A DNA stretch of 64,000 bases from Altererythrobacter xiamenensis (GTDB lineage: Bacteria > Pseudomonadota > Alphaproteobacteria > Sphingomonadales > Sphingomonadaceae): positions 682,001 through 746,000 of the forward strand of contig NZ_FXWG01000001.1 of NCBI RefSeq assembly GCF_900177715.1, read 5' to 3'. A model generated the notes under the pieces. It was not told the DNA's origin, made no database searches, and saw only the letters and a list, made by a program, of their open reading frames with translations. Of the stretch, positions 1 to 8,163 are shown one piece after another (the first letter of the stretch is position 1; each line of letters begins with the position of its first letter). The position numbers and the translations under genes were made by a program.

Positions 1-17
1 CAGGAGTAAAAGCCACC

Positions 18-941
18 TCATAGCGGCGCCACGGTGTAAATCTCGTCCGGTTGCACGCCGAGCCCGAACAGCATGCGCGCCGCCACCACGAGCACGATCG
101 CAGCAAGGATCAGACGCAGGATCTCGGGCCGCGCCTTGAGCGCGATCTGCGTCCCGAACTGCGCGCCCATGACCGAGCCCAGCAGCAGCAGCCCCGCCAG
201 AACGATATCGACGGCCTTGGTGGTGAGCGCGTGCGTCATGGTGGTCACCATCGTCACGAACAGGATCTGGAACAGCGAAGTTCCAACCACAACATTGCCG
301 CTCATCCCCAGGATATAAAGCATGGCCGGCACCAGGATGAAGCCACCGCCCACGCCCATCAGCATCGTCAATATGCCGACCAGCACGCCGAGGATCAGCG
401 GCGCGAGAGGAGAAATATAGAGCCCTGAACGATAGAATCGCCAGCGCATCGGTAGCGCTGCGACAAGCGGGTGATGCCGCCGTTTGGGTGCGCTTCGCTT
501 CTTTATCATGTCGGGCTTGATCGCTTCGAGCGCCTCGCGCAGCATCAGCGAGCCGATGGTTCCGAGCATGACGACGTAGAGAATGTTGATCACGACATCG
601 ATCTGTCCGATCGACTGGAAAAAGCGGAAGAGCAAGGCCCCGATCATGGCGCCGAAAACGCCTCCGCCGACCATAACGGCGCCCATGCGATAATCGACCC
701 CGCCACGCCTGCTGTGCGCAAACACGCCCGAAACGCTAGCGCCCGTGACCTGCGTTGCTGCCGAGGCGGCTGCCACGGTCGGAGGGATGCCGTAGAAGAT
801 GAGCAGCGGTGTCGTCAGGAAACCGCCGCCAACGCCGAACAACCCGCTGAGAATACCGGTCAACCCGCCCAGCGCGACTATCAGCAGCCCGTTCACTGAC
901 AGGTTTGCGATTGGCAAATAGACGGGCAGCCAGTCTTCCAT
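18..941 (-). CDS. TauE/SafE (TSUP) family membrane transporter
   Basis: A 307-residue, very hydrophobic protein with two half-repeats. Each half carries a glycine-rich GVGGG motif followed by a membrane helix (near residues 36-50 and 196-210), which is the hallmark of the TSUP/TauE/SafE family. These inner-membrane carriers export or import small sulfur-containing or organic anions such as sulfite, sulfoacetate or taurine; the substrate cannot be read from this sequence. A basic, hydrophilic loop around residues 145-160 separates the halves. The ATG start at 941 fits the family length. The gene stands alone on its strand, and nothing nearby indicates a sulfur pathway. Confidence 0.85.
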   Translation of the reverse strand: MEDWLPVYLPIANLSVNGLLIVALGGLTGILSGLFGVGGGFLTTPLLIFYGIPPTVAAASAATQVTGASVSGVFAHSRRGGVDYRMGAVMVGGGVFGAMIGALLFRFFQSIGQIDVVINILYVVMLGTIGSLMLREALEAIKPDMIKKRSAPKRRHHPLVAALPMRWRFYRSGLYISPLAPLILGVLVGILTMLMGVGGGFILVPAMLYILGMSGNVVVGTSLFQILFVTMVTTMTHALTTKAVDIVLAGLLLLGSVMGAQFGTQIALKARPEILRLILAAIVLVVAARMLFGLGVQPDEIYTVAPL

Positions 942-998
942 GCACGAGGGCCTAGCCCAGCGCGTGACGGGATAAAAGCGCCTCTTCCCCGCCGACGC

Positions 999-2147
999 TT
1001 AAAAGCGTGTCGACAAGGTCACAGCGACACCGGAATCGGGCTGCGCGTCACCTGCAACCCGCTCGCGCCAATCGACCGAAAGCCGCGCAGGCGTCTCGCC
1101 GATGCTGAGATCGAGCCGCATGCTTGGCCCAAGATCGACCCGGCTGCTGCCCTTCTGAGCCCCCGCCCACGCGCCGCCGCCAAGGCTGACCTTGCCCTGA
1201 TCGAAAACGCCCAGATCGAAACCGCCGAGGCCGCGCAGGACATGAAGCTGTCCGTCAGCGAAAGCGGTTTCGCCTTCGCCGCCGACATAGCCCCCTTGGC
1301 CATAGACTTCGGCGCGTAGTCCTGCCGGAAGGGCGATTGGATCGAGCTCGGTGGTAACGAAAGCCGCCGGGCGGACCTCGGTGTCGCTCGAGTAGTGCGT
1401 CGCCCGGAGTTCCGCATGCGCACGCAGCGGGAGCCTTGCCAGTGGTCGGGCGGACAGGCCCGCGGCCACTTCGCTTTCACCGTTCGCCACCAGAGCCCTG
1501 TAGGCCCGCACGTAAGCCCGTGGATCGCGCGGGTTCGAAGGAGCCAGCCTATAGCGCAGGACGGCAGCAGCCTGGCTCGCGCCGTAAACGGGTGCGCGAC
1601 CCACAGTAGAGGAGACATTCTCCGAACCCTCGCGCCCGAAGGCCCAGGCGTCGAGCGACCAGCGATCGCGTTTGCGTGACTGCTCGGCCACTCGCGACGG
1701 CAATCGGGTCGGCGTGACCGCTTCCCCGTTCAGGCGATGTGGTGGCGGCAAATGCGCCATCGCTGCGGCCCACAGCAATTGATGGCCGACAGCGACTGAC
1801 GGTTCGACAGAGGGTCTCGCCGGTTCGAGCGGCATTTCGTTTGAAAGAGCAGCGGGTAGCTTTTGCCAATCCGCGTCGATGGAGACAGACGGCCTACCCA
1901 GCGGGCGATCCGTGAGCGCGGGCGCCTGGCGAGCTTCTACCTGCCTTTCAGAAAGTCGATCTTCCCGGATGGGGAAAGGCGATGGGTCCCGACCCTCAGC
2001 CAGCAAGGCCTCCGGCAAACTGGAGGCATGCTCGATTGGCACCAGCAATGGCTCCCACGTAGCGAGGCGCAGCAGAAGCCAGGCGCCGATAAAGACTGCG
2101 AAGGCTGCCAGCGGTCGACCGCGCTCGCTTCTCTGCTTGCCGCTCAC
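999..2147 (-). CDS. NfrA C-terminal-like outer-membrane/periplasmic protein
   Basis: A 382-residue protein whose GTG start overlaps the stop of the upstream glycosyltransferase, so the two are translationally coupled. The N-terminus has one hydrophobic segment (about residues 12-32), either a signal anchor or a signal peptide. A Pro-rich linker follows. The last ~180 residues alternate polar and hydrophobic residues in beta-hairpin fashion and end with WRERVAGD...TLSTRF, with a terminal Phe as in outer-membrane strands. This resembles the C-terminal domain of bacteriophage N4 adsorption protein A (NfrA). Being paired with an NfrB-like glycosyltransferase supports a role in export or display of a surface glycan. 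The family call comes from pattern recall, so confidence is moderate. Confidence 0.55.
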   Translation of the reverse strand: MSGKQRSERGRPLAAFAVFIGAWLLLRLATWEPLLVPIEHASSLPEALLAEGRDPSPFPIREDRLSERQVEARQAPALTDRPLGRPSVSIDADWQKLPAALSNEMPLEPARPSVEPSVAVGHQLLWAAAMAHLPPPHRLNGEAVTPTRLPSRVAEQSRKRDRWSLDAWAFGREGSENVSSTVGRAPVYGASQAAAVLRYRLAPSNPRDPRAYVRAYRALVANGESEVAAGLSARPLARLPLRAHAELRATHYSSDTEVRPAAFVTTELDPIALPAGLRAEVYGQGGYVGGEGETAFADGQLHVLRGLGGFDLGVFDQGKVSLGGGAWAGAQKGSSRVDLGPSMRLDLSIGETPARLSVDWRERVAGDAQPDSGVAVTLSTRF

Positions 2148-3547
2148 GCAAAGAGTTCCTCGGCATCGAACTTGGTTGGGTGAGCCTGATGCGGGGTCTT
2201 GTCCCAGACGACCGCCCGACCCGCGAGGACGCGGACATAAGCCATCAGTGCGCGGCGAACAGCCATGATCGCGATCATGTTGGCGATCGGTATCCGCAGC
2301 ACGGCCATAATGCCCTCCGCAATGCCGTACTCGCGAGCGGTGAAGCCGAAGCGGAACAGCGCGCGCCAGACAAATGCGAAGAAGTTGCCAGCAAGCAGCA
2401 ACTTCATCAGCGGATCAAGCTCCATAGGCTTGCCAAACCCGATAATCGAAGCTGTCCAACCGAAAGTAGCGAGCGCTATCAGCACGTAACCACACAGCAG
2501 GACCAGCGCTGCAAAGGGTCCGCGGCGGTCGCGCAGACGCATCCAGAACTCGGCGGGATTGGACGCCCAGCCCAGCCGGTCCCAACCCTGGAAGGCAATG
2601 CCGTGCACCCAGCGTGTCTTCTGCCTGACCACATCTTCAAGACGCGAAGGAAAATAGGCGGATGTCGCCACCAGGCTTCCGTCGCGGTGACGCGCTCGAA
2701 GGAACCGGCAGCGTCCGCCTCTTGCAGCCACGGACAGTCCCAGTTCGTAATCCTCGGTCAGCGAATCCTGTGCGAAAGGCAAGCGGTCGGGAGCCTCTTG
2801 CGCCAAGCCGTCGAGTTGCTCGCGCCTCAGAGCAAATCCCACGCCCGCTGCCGGGATCGCGGCTCCGAGGGCATCGCGTACGACCAGCGCCTTGCCATGC
2901 GATTCCGCAAATTCCTCGCAATAATGGCCGCCGAGGAAGCGGCTTCCCGATTGTGGCAGGGGCAGCACTGGAAGCTGCACGAAATCAGCGTTTTCAAGAG
3001 CGTCGTCGAGGATCGCAAGCGCGGCGTGATCCACCATGTCTTCGGCGTCATGGAATACGACCATCCGCGCGGCCTCACCGGTCCGCGCCTCATCGTCGCG
3101 CAACGCCTGATAAAGGCGGTTGAGGCAATCGGCCTTGGTACTCGGCCCATCCCGGTCATGGATGACGAGCCTCAGGCGCGGATCGCCAGGCGCAGCTCGA
3201 AGCACAGCCTCGATCGTGGCGGGATCGTTGCGATAACATCCGACATAAATTCGCATGTCCGAATGACGCCAGACCCGGAAGGCATGCGCGATCGTATCGC
3301 CGAGCACGCCTGATTCGTTCCAGGCCGGGATGAACACCGCTGCCTGGCCGCGCAGCTTTTTCTCTGCAAACCTGCGCGTATCGAGGCGCAGAGCGCCGCC
3401 TCTGCCGGTGAAGCGAAGCCACATCCAATACAGGTCGAGCGCAAAGTCATCGAGCGCGCCGATCAAGAAAAAGACGCCCGCAAAGAGTAATAGCTCGCGC
3501 TGAAACAGCGCAAGCAGATGCCACACGTCGTTTTCCAGAAAAGCCAA
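2144..3547 (-). CDS. NfrB-like membrane glycosyltransferase (GT2)
   Basis: A processive-type family 2 glycosyltransferase. An N-terminal membrane segment (LLALFQRELLLFAGVFFLIG) is followed by a GT-A domain starting at AAVFIPAWNE. Acidic metal/nucleotide motifs (FHDAEDMVDH), an acceptor-side TEDYELG and a QKTRWVHG motif (the QxxRW of polymerising synthases) are all present. Three or so membrane helices close the protein. The layout matches the enzymatic half of NfrB, which makes a secreted glycan used as phage N4 receptor. The frame is open from a TTG at 3589, but a TTG at 3547 has AAGGCGG ten bases upstream and is preferred, giving 467 residues. It overlaps the NfrA-like gene downstream. Confidence 0.75.
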   Translation of the reverse strand: MAFLENDVWHLLALFQRELLLFAGVFFLIGALDDFALDLYWMWLRFTGRGGALRLDTRRFAEKKLRGQAAVFIPAWNESGVLGDTIAHAFRVWRHSDMRIYVGCYRNDPATIEAVLRAAPGDPRLRLVIHDRDGPSTKADCLNRLYQALRDDEARTGEAARMVVFHDAEDMVDHAALAILDDALENADFVQLPVLPLPQSGSRFLGGHYCEEFAESHGKALVVRDALGAAIPAAGVGFALRREQLDGLAQEAPDRLPFAQDSLTEDYELGLSVAARGGRCRFLRARHRDGSLVATSAYFPSRLEDVVRQKTRWVHGIAFQGWDRLGWASNPAEFWMRLRDRRGPFAALVLLCGYVLIALATFGWTASIIGFGKPMELDPLMKLLLAGNFFAFVWRALFRFGFTAREYGIAEGIMAVLRIPIANMIAIMAVRRALMAYVRVLAGRAVVWDKTPHQAHPTKFDAEELFA

Positions 3548-3636
3548 TGCGACCCGACCGCCTTGAGCTTTTGTCCCTACCGTCAACAATCGGCACTTGC
3601 AACAGAGGCAAACTTACGAAAAAGGAGGGCGCAATC

Positions 3637-4860
3637 ATGATCAATCCGATTAAACGCACCCGCTCTATCTTTGCCCCGGTTCGTGCACTCTTCGTGGGTG
3701 ACGCCTCGGCAGGGATCCTGCTCATTCTGGTCGCTGCGGCAGCGATGCTTGCCGCCAATTCGCCGCTTTCGGCCGAATATCGCGAATTGTTCTATGGCGA
3801 CCTTCGCTGGACCCCCATCGCCAAGCTCGACGATCTGCATTTGTGGATCAACGACGGGCTCATGGCGATCTTCTTCTTCGTCGTGGGGCTGGAGGTCAAA
3901 CGAGAGCTTATCGCTGGGCAACTCGCCGATCCGATGAAGCGCCGCCTCCCGATCGTGGCGGCCGCTGCCGGCATGGCCGTGCCGGCCCTCGTCTATATGC
4001 TGGTTTCGGGCGGCGGTGAGTATGCGAGCGGCTGGGCGATCCCGGCTGCGACCGACATTGCCTTTGCGATGGGCGTGCTCGGCTTGCTGGGCAACCGTGT
4101 CCCGGCCTCGCTTCGCCTGTTCCTGCTGACCGTTGCGATCGTCGACGATATCGGAGCGGTGCTGGTCATCGCCATCTTCTACACGCCGACGATCAAGATG
4201 GTCTGGCTCGTCGCATCGATCGTGGTGTTCGGGATCATGGTCGGCCTCAACCGCATGCGGGTAAGCACATTCACGCCATACATCCTGATGGCACTCGTGC
4301 TGTGGTACTGCGTGCTCAACACCGGGGTACACGCGACCATCGCCGGTGTGGTGGCCGCGCTCACCATTCCCATGCATCGTGCAGACGGCAATTCGATGCT
4401 CGAGCGGCTCGAACATGGCTTGGCGCCTTGGAGCGCCTATTTCGTCGTTCCCGTTTTCGGTTTCGCCAATGCAGGCGTTGCGCTGCAAGGCCTCGGCGTC
4501 GAGGCGCTGCTCGATCCGCTGCCCTACGCGATTGCCGCCGGCCTGGTGGTCGGCAAGCAAGTCGGGATTTTCTCGGCCGTGTGGATTGCGATCAAGACCG
4601 GCTTCGCCCAGCCGCCGGACAACGCGAGCTGGATGGAGATCTACGGCGTCGCTATCCTGTGCGGGATCGGCTTCACCATGTCGCTCTTCATCGGCGGTCT
4701 CGCCTTCCCGGGCAATGAGCTGCTGATCGACGAATCCAAGATCGGTATCCTGATGGGCTCGGCAATTTCTGCGGTGCTCGGCTATGTGGTCCTGCGTCTT
4801 ACCACGACGCACCCGGAGGAAGACTGCGACGACCAGGGCGACCAGACGGCCAACGCCTGA
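3637..4860 (+). CDS. nhaA: Na+/H+ antiporter NhaA
   Basis: An electrogenic sodium/proton antiporter of the inner membrane, used for salt and alkaline pH tolerance. The 407-residue product has about 11-12 membrane helices. The ion-binding aspartate pair lies in IVDDIGAVLVIAI (about residues 168-180), and the NTGVHATIAGV helix and an early GLEVKREL motif are typical of NhaA. The start at 3637 is chosen because AAAGGAGGGC lies eight bases upstream; the frame is open to 3547 but that part is not conserved in the family. It is divergent from the glycosyltransferase gene and carries an acidic tail after the last helix. Confidence 0.95.
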   Translation: MINPIKRTRSIFAPVRALFVGDASAGILLILVAAAAMLAANSPLSAEYRELFYGDLRWTPIAKLDDLHLWINDGLMAIFFFVVGLEVKRELIAGQLADPMKRRLPIVAAAAGMAVPALVYMLVSGGGEYASGWAIPAATDIAFAMGVLGLLGNRVPASLRLFLLTVAIVDDIGAVLVIAIFYTPTIKMVWLVASIVVFGIMVGLNRMRVSTFTPYILMALVLWYCVLNTGVHATIAGVVAALTIPMHRADGNSMLERLEHGLAPWSAYFVVPVFGFANAGVALQGLGVEALLDPLPYAIAAGLVVGKQVGIFSAVWIAIKTGFAQPPDNASWMEIYGVAILCGIGFTMSLFIGGLAFPGNELLIDESKIGILMGSAISAVLGYVVLRLTTTHPEEDCDDQGDQTANA

Positions 4861-4884
4861 TCGCCATCTGATCGCTCGGCAGCT

Positions 4885-5322
4885 TTACCAGCTGCCGCTG
4901 TTTTCCATGCTCGCCCAGGGTTCCTGCGGCGGCAGGTTGCCTTCCTGCAGCAGTTCGACCGAAATGCCATCCGGCGATTTGACGAAAGCCATGTGCCCGT
5001 CACGCGGCGGACGGTGAATCGTGTGCCCCGCGTCCATCAGGCGCTGGCATGTCTCGTAGACGTTATCGACCCGGTAGGCGAGGTGACCGAAATTGCGGCC
5101 ACCGTCATATTCCTCAGGAGCACTGCCATCTTCCGGCGGCCAGTTATAGGTCAACTCGACCTCGGCGATGCCTTCCTGTCCGGGCGCAGCCAGGAAAATG
5201 AGCGTGAACCGGCCGGCTTCGACGTCGAAGCGCCTCACCTCTTCCAATCCGATCAGATTGAAGAAAGCGACCGTCTCATCGGGATCGGTCACGCGGATCA
5301 TGCTGTGAAGATATTTCACCAT
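4885..5322 (-). CDS. gloA: Lactoylglutathione lyase (glyoxalase I)
   Basis: A VOC-fold metalloenzyme converting the methylglyoxal-glutathione hemithioacetal to S-lactoylglutathione in the cytosol. Four metal ligands in the expected order are visible: His in LHSMIRV near the N-terminus, Glu in VELTYNW, His in FGHLAYRVDN and Glu in GISVELLQ. The sequence tracks E. coli GloA closely, including the ELTYNW block. The ATG at 5322 is preferred because GAGGTC lies upstream; an ATG at 5337 would add five residues without a ribosome site. The length (145 residues) is normal for the family. It is a single gene, convergent with nhaA. Confidence 0.88.
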   Translation of the reverse strand: MVKYLHSMIRVTDPDETVAFFNLIGLEEVRRFDVEAGRFTLIFLAAPGQEGIAEVELTYNWPPEDGSAPEEYDGGRNFGHLAYRVDNVYETCQRLMDAGHTIHRPPRDGHMAFVKSPDGISVELLQEGNLPPQEPWASMENSGSW

Positions 5323-5402
5323 CGGGTTCGACCTCATTCAAAAACAGTTCATCGATGAAATTGCACAGTTCATCGTATCAGCGGTTGAATGAGGAGGATG
5401 CG

Positions 5403-6158
5403 ATGAACGAGCAAGCAGTGCAAGCAACGGATGGGAGCGAAAGCCGTTTCCCGGCGGATCGAACGAGTATCAGGTGGTTCGGCACTGCGACGATTGGTTC
5501 GATCGGACTCATCCTCGGCGGGTATCTGCTGGGAGACGGGTTGCTCAGGGCAAAGGAAGCGGAGCGATCGGTTACCGTCCGCGGCCTTGCCGAGCGCGAC
5601 GTCACGGCCGACCTCGCGACCTGGACGATCTCGTACTCCTCCACCTCCACCGATATGGGGGCGGCACAGGCCAAGGTCCGGCGGGACACCGAGGCAATTG
5701 AGGAGTTCTTCGCCGGCCTCGGCTTTCCCGAGGATGCGTTGCAACCAACCGGGGCGAATGTCTCGAGCTACACCAGTGACGGCGCGACGCGATACACCGT
5801 CAGGCAGCGGCTCTCGCTGCGGACGAATGATATCGAGCGCGCACGCCGGGCCGTCGCCCAGCAGTTCGATCTCGTCAATCGCGGCGTTTTCCTGGAAGAA
5901 GGGTCAGGCATGGCCTTCACCTTCACTAAGCTCAACGACATCAAGCCGGAGATGGTCGCCGAAGCGACCCGCGATGCGCGCGCTTCCGCCGAACAGTTCG
6001 CACAGGACAGCGGTGCCAAGGTCGGCGCGATCAAGGATGCGACGCAAGGCTATTTCTCGATCGAAGCACGCGATGGCGACAGCGGCGGATGGGGCGTGAG
6101 CGACAGTCCGTATAAGAAGGTCCGTGTGGTCACTACGGTGCATTTCTCGCTCGACTGA
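5403..6158 (+). CDS. SIMPL (DUF541) domain protein, membrane-anchored
   Basis: A 251-residue protein with a short polar N-terminus, one membrane anchor (about residues 22-45) and a SIMPL/DUF541 domain facing the periplasm. The domain begins with the typical SVTVRGLAERDVTADLATW, which places conserved glycine and aspartate residues on the first strand. SIMPL proteins such as E. coli YggE are linked to oxidative stress protection, but the biochemical role is not settled. The start at 5403 has a strong GAGGAGG eight bases upstream. It is monocistronic; the next gene is on the other strand behind a terminator. Confidence 0.85.
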   Translation: MNEQAVQATDGSESRFPADRTSIRWFGTATIGSIGLILGGYLLGDGLLRAKEAERSVTVRGLAERDVTADLATWTISYSSTSTDMGAAQAKVRRDTEAIEEFFAGLGFPEDALQPTGANVSSYTSDGATRYTVRQRLSLRTNDIERARRAVAQQFDLVNRGVFLEEGSGMAFTFTKLNDIKPEMVAEATRDARASAEQFAQDSGAKVGAIKDATQGYFSIEARDGDSGGWGVSDSPYKKVRVVTTVHFSLD

Positions 6159-6186
6159 TCGCTGCCGAGCCCGGCCCAGTTCACAA

Positions 6187-6218
6187 ACGAAAAGGCGCGG
6201 CCCGAACGGACCGCGCCT
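6187..6218 (-). terminator. Rho-independent terminator of the TorF porin gene
   Basis: Eight-base perfect arms AGGCGCGG / CCGCGCCT (6193-6200 and 6211-6218) with a ten-base loop. Read on the minus strand they are followed by TTTTCGTTT, and they sit 25 bases after the porin stop codon. Confidence 0.7.
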
Positions 6219-6242
6219 CCTGCGTGACGAATTGTCGAACTG

Positions 6243-7091
6243 TTAGAAGCTGGCGCTCAGCGTGAACACCACCGCATCGTCGGTGAAGTCGTAAGCACCG
6301 GCGGGAATGTCACCTTCTGCACCGACATAGGCAACGCTCAGGCTAACCGGACCGTAAAGGGCAGCCTCTGCCCCGATCGACCAGTCGAACGCCTTGCCAT
6401 CGTTGGTGAAAGTCAGGAACCCATCGGTGTAGCCGAGGTGGCCTGACAGAGTGATAGGCGTGCCGGGAAGGCCCGCACCGACATCGGTGTAGATGTAGAA
6501 GTTATCGGTTCCGCCGAGCGAATCCTGATCGGGTGCATAGGCAACACCGACGGTCGCCTCAGCCGGACCGAAAGCGAAACCGACAGAGCCATAGACTTCG
6601 AGATAGTCGAAATCGCCTGCGCCGGCGTCCGGATACATATAGGCGATACCGCCGATATCGAACGACACCGCGTCGGAAATCTGGCCCGAGAAACCGCCGT
6701 AGACATCGACTTCAGTCGAACCGTATCCGACTGTGTCCTCGTCGAGCGAGGAAGCCCAGGTGCCGATATAGAAACCGGAGTCGGTGGCGAAGTCGACGCC
6801 GCCCTGAATGGCGATTTCACCACCCGAAAGATCGACGCCGCGGAAGCGATATTCCGACGTAAGTGCAACATTGGCGGACACCGAGAAGCCCGGGCTGTCC
6901 TCCTGATAATTAGCCGTGTCAGCGGCTACAGGTTCGCTCGCGCGCTCTGCTTCGCTGTCGATAACGGTAACGACGTCGGATTTGGCTTCTTCAGAAAGAG
7001 ATTCTTGGGTTTCCGCAAAGGCCGGAGTGGCGGAGAGGGCCAGACCTGCGGCAAAAGATGCGGCCGCAAGGCCGCGGATGGACGTGAGCAT
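6243..7091 (-). CDS. TorF family putative porin
   Basis: An outer-membrane barrel of 282 residues. A classic signal peptide ends at TPAFA-ET (about residue 26), then a short acidic linker leads to alternating beta-strand sequence with the family blocks SANVALTSEYRFRGVDLS and IQGGVDFATDSGFYIGTW. The protein ends in Phe (FTLSASF), as expected for BAM-dependent insertion. TorF-type porins (TIGR02001-like) are common in sphingomonads and are thought to be small general pores; the substrate is unknown. The ATG at 7091 begins the signal peptide. It ends just before a good terminator hairpin. Confidence 0.85.
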   Translation of the reverse strand: MLTSIRGLAAASFAAGLALSATPAFAETQESLSEEAKSDVVTVIDSEAERASEPVAADTANYQEDSPGFSVSANVALTSEYRFRGVDLSGGEIAIQGGVDFATDSGFYIGTWASSLDEDTVGYGSTEVDVYGGFSGQISDAVSFDIGGIAYMYPDAGAGDFDYLEVYGSVGFAFGPAEATVGVAYAPDQDSLGGTDNFYIYTDVGAGLPGTPITLSGHLGYTDGFLTFTNDGKAFDWSIGAEAALYGPVSLSVAYVGAEGDIPAGAYDFTDDAVVFTLSASF

Positions 7092-7353
7092 GACAACTTC
7101 CTTATTATGGCGTTTCTGCTTCGTCCCACCTGCGAATCCAGCGGTCGCCTCTCTTTTAGCGGGCGATCTCTACCGAATACGAAACAATCGTGCACGGAAT
7201 CGCTGCAGCGCACAAGAGAAATTGCGCATTACTCCACGATGCGCAGGAGTTGTTGATTTTATGCATCACGCCACGAACGGCGAAGCCACAGGTTCGGTTG
7301 CCGTTCACCGGCATCTCGCATAAAGCGCGCCCAACACTTCAGACACGACCATC

Positions 7354-8163
7354 ATGATATTCGATCCGCTCAGTAAACTGTTTGCTTCCGGCACCTCCAA
7401 GGCTCCACGCCCGGCGGTGCCCGATGGCGAGCGCTATTATGTTATCGGAGACATTCACGGCCGGCTCGATCTCCTTGTAGCGCTGGCCGGTGCGATCGAG
7501 CATCATGACGAGAACGCCGATCCGGCCGATTCCACCGTGGTATTCCTGGGAGACCTCGTCGATCGCGGCCCTGACAGCGCCGGTGTGATCGAGTTCGCTC
7601 GCGAGTGGCAATCACGGCGCAAGGTTCGCCTGCTGGCCGGCAATCATGAGGAAATGTTCCTCGAATCCTTCGAGGACAAGGAAGTGCTGCGTCATTTTCT
7701 CAAGCACGGCGGGCGCGAGACTATCCTGAGCTACGGCATCTCTCGTAAGGAGTTCAACGATCTCTCGGTGAAGCAGTTGTTCAAGCGGTTGCCCGAGATC
7801 GTCCCACAGGAGGATCGCGACTACCTCGCTTCGTTCGAAGAGATGATCATCGCCGGTGACTATGTCTTCGTTCACGCGGGTATCGATCCGGCCACTCCGC
7901 TCGCCGAGCAGCGTCGGCGCGATATGCTGTGGATTCGCGACCGCTTCCTGCGCGATGCCGGCCCCTTCGAAAAGGTGGTCGTGCACGGACACACGATTTT
8001 TGAAGAAGTTTCAGACACTGGGCATCGCATCGGGATCGACACCGGGGCCTTTCGAACAGGCGTGCTGACAGCACTCATGCTCGACGGTACCCGGCGCCAG
8101 CAGATCAAGGCAGTCGCCACTCCTGATGGGATCAAGCTTATCCAAGAGGAAGAATACGCATGA
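7354..8163 (+). CDS. PPP-family metallophosphoesterase (serine/threonine phosphatase-like)
   Basis: A 269-residue two-metal phosphoesterase. All PPP signatures are present in order: GDIHGRLD (about residue 34), GDLVDRGPDS (about 72), GNHEE (about 97) and VVHGHTIF (about 213). The family includes bacterial protein phosphatases (PrpA-like) and diadenosine tetraphosphatases (ApaH-like). The sequence alone does not fix the substrate, but the short length and GNHEEMF block favour the PrpA/phage-lambda type. It overlaps the start of the UDP-glucose dehydrogenase gene by four bases (ATGA), so the two are likely co-transcribed and coupled. The 262 bases upstream hold no other gene. Confidence 0.85.
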   Translation: MIFDPLSKLFASGTSKAPRPAVPDGERYYVIGDIHGRLDLLVALAGAIEHHDENADPADSTVVFLGDLVDRGPDSAGVIEFAREWQSRRKVRLLAGNHEEMFLESFEDKEVLRHFLKHGGRETILSYGISRKEFNDLSVKQLFKRLPEIVPQEDRDYLASFEEMIIAGDYVFVHAGIDPATPLAEQRRRDMLWIRDRFLRDAGPFEKVVVHGHTIFEEVSDTGHRIGIDTGAFRTGVLTALMLDGTRRQQIKAVATPDGIKLIQEEEYA

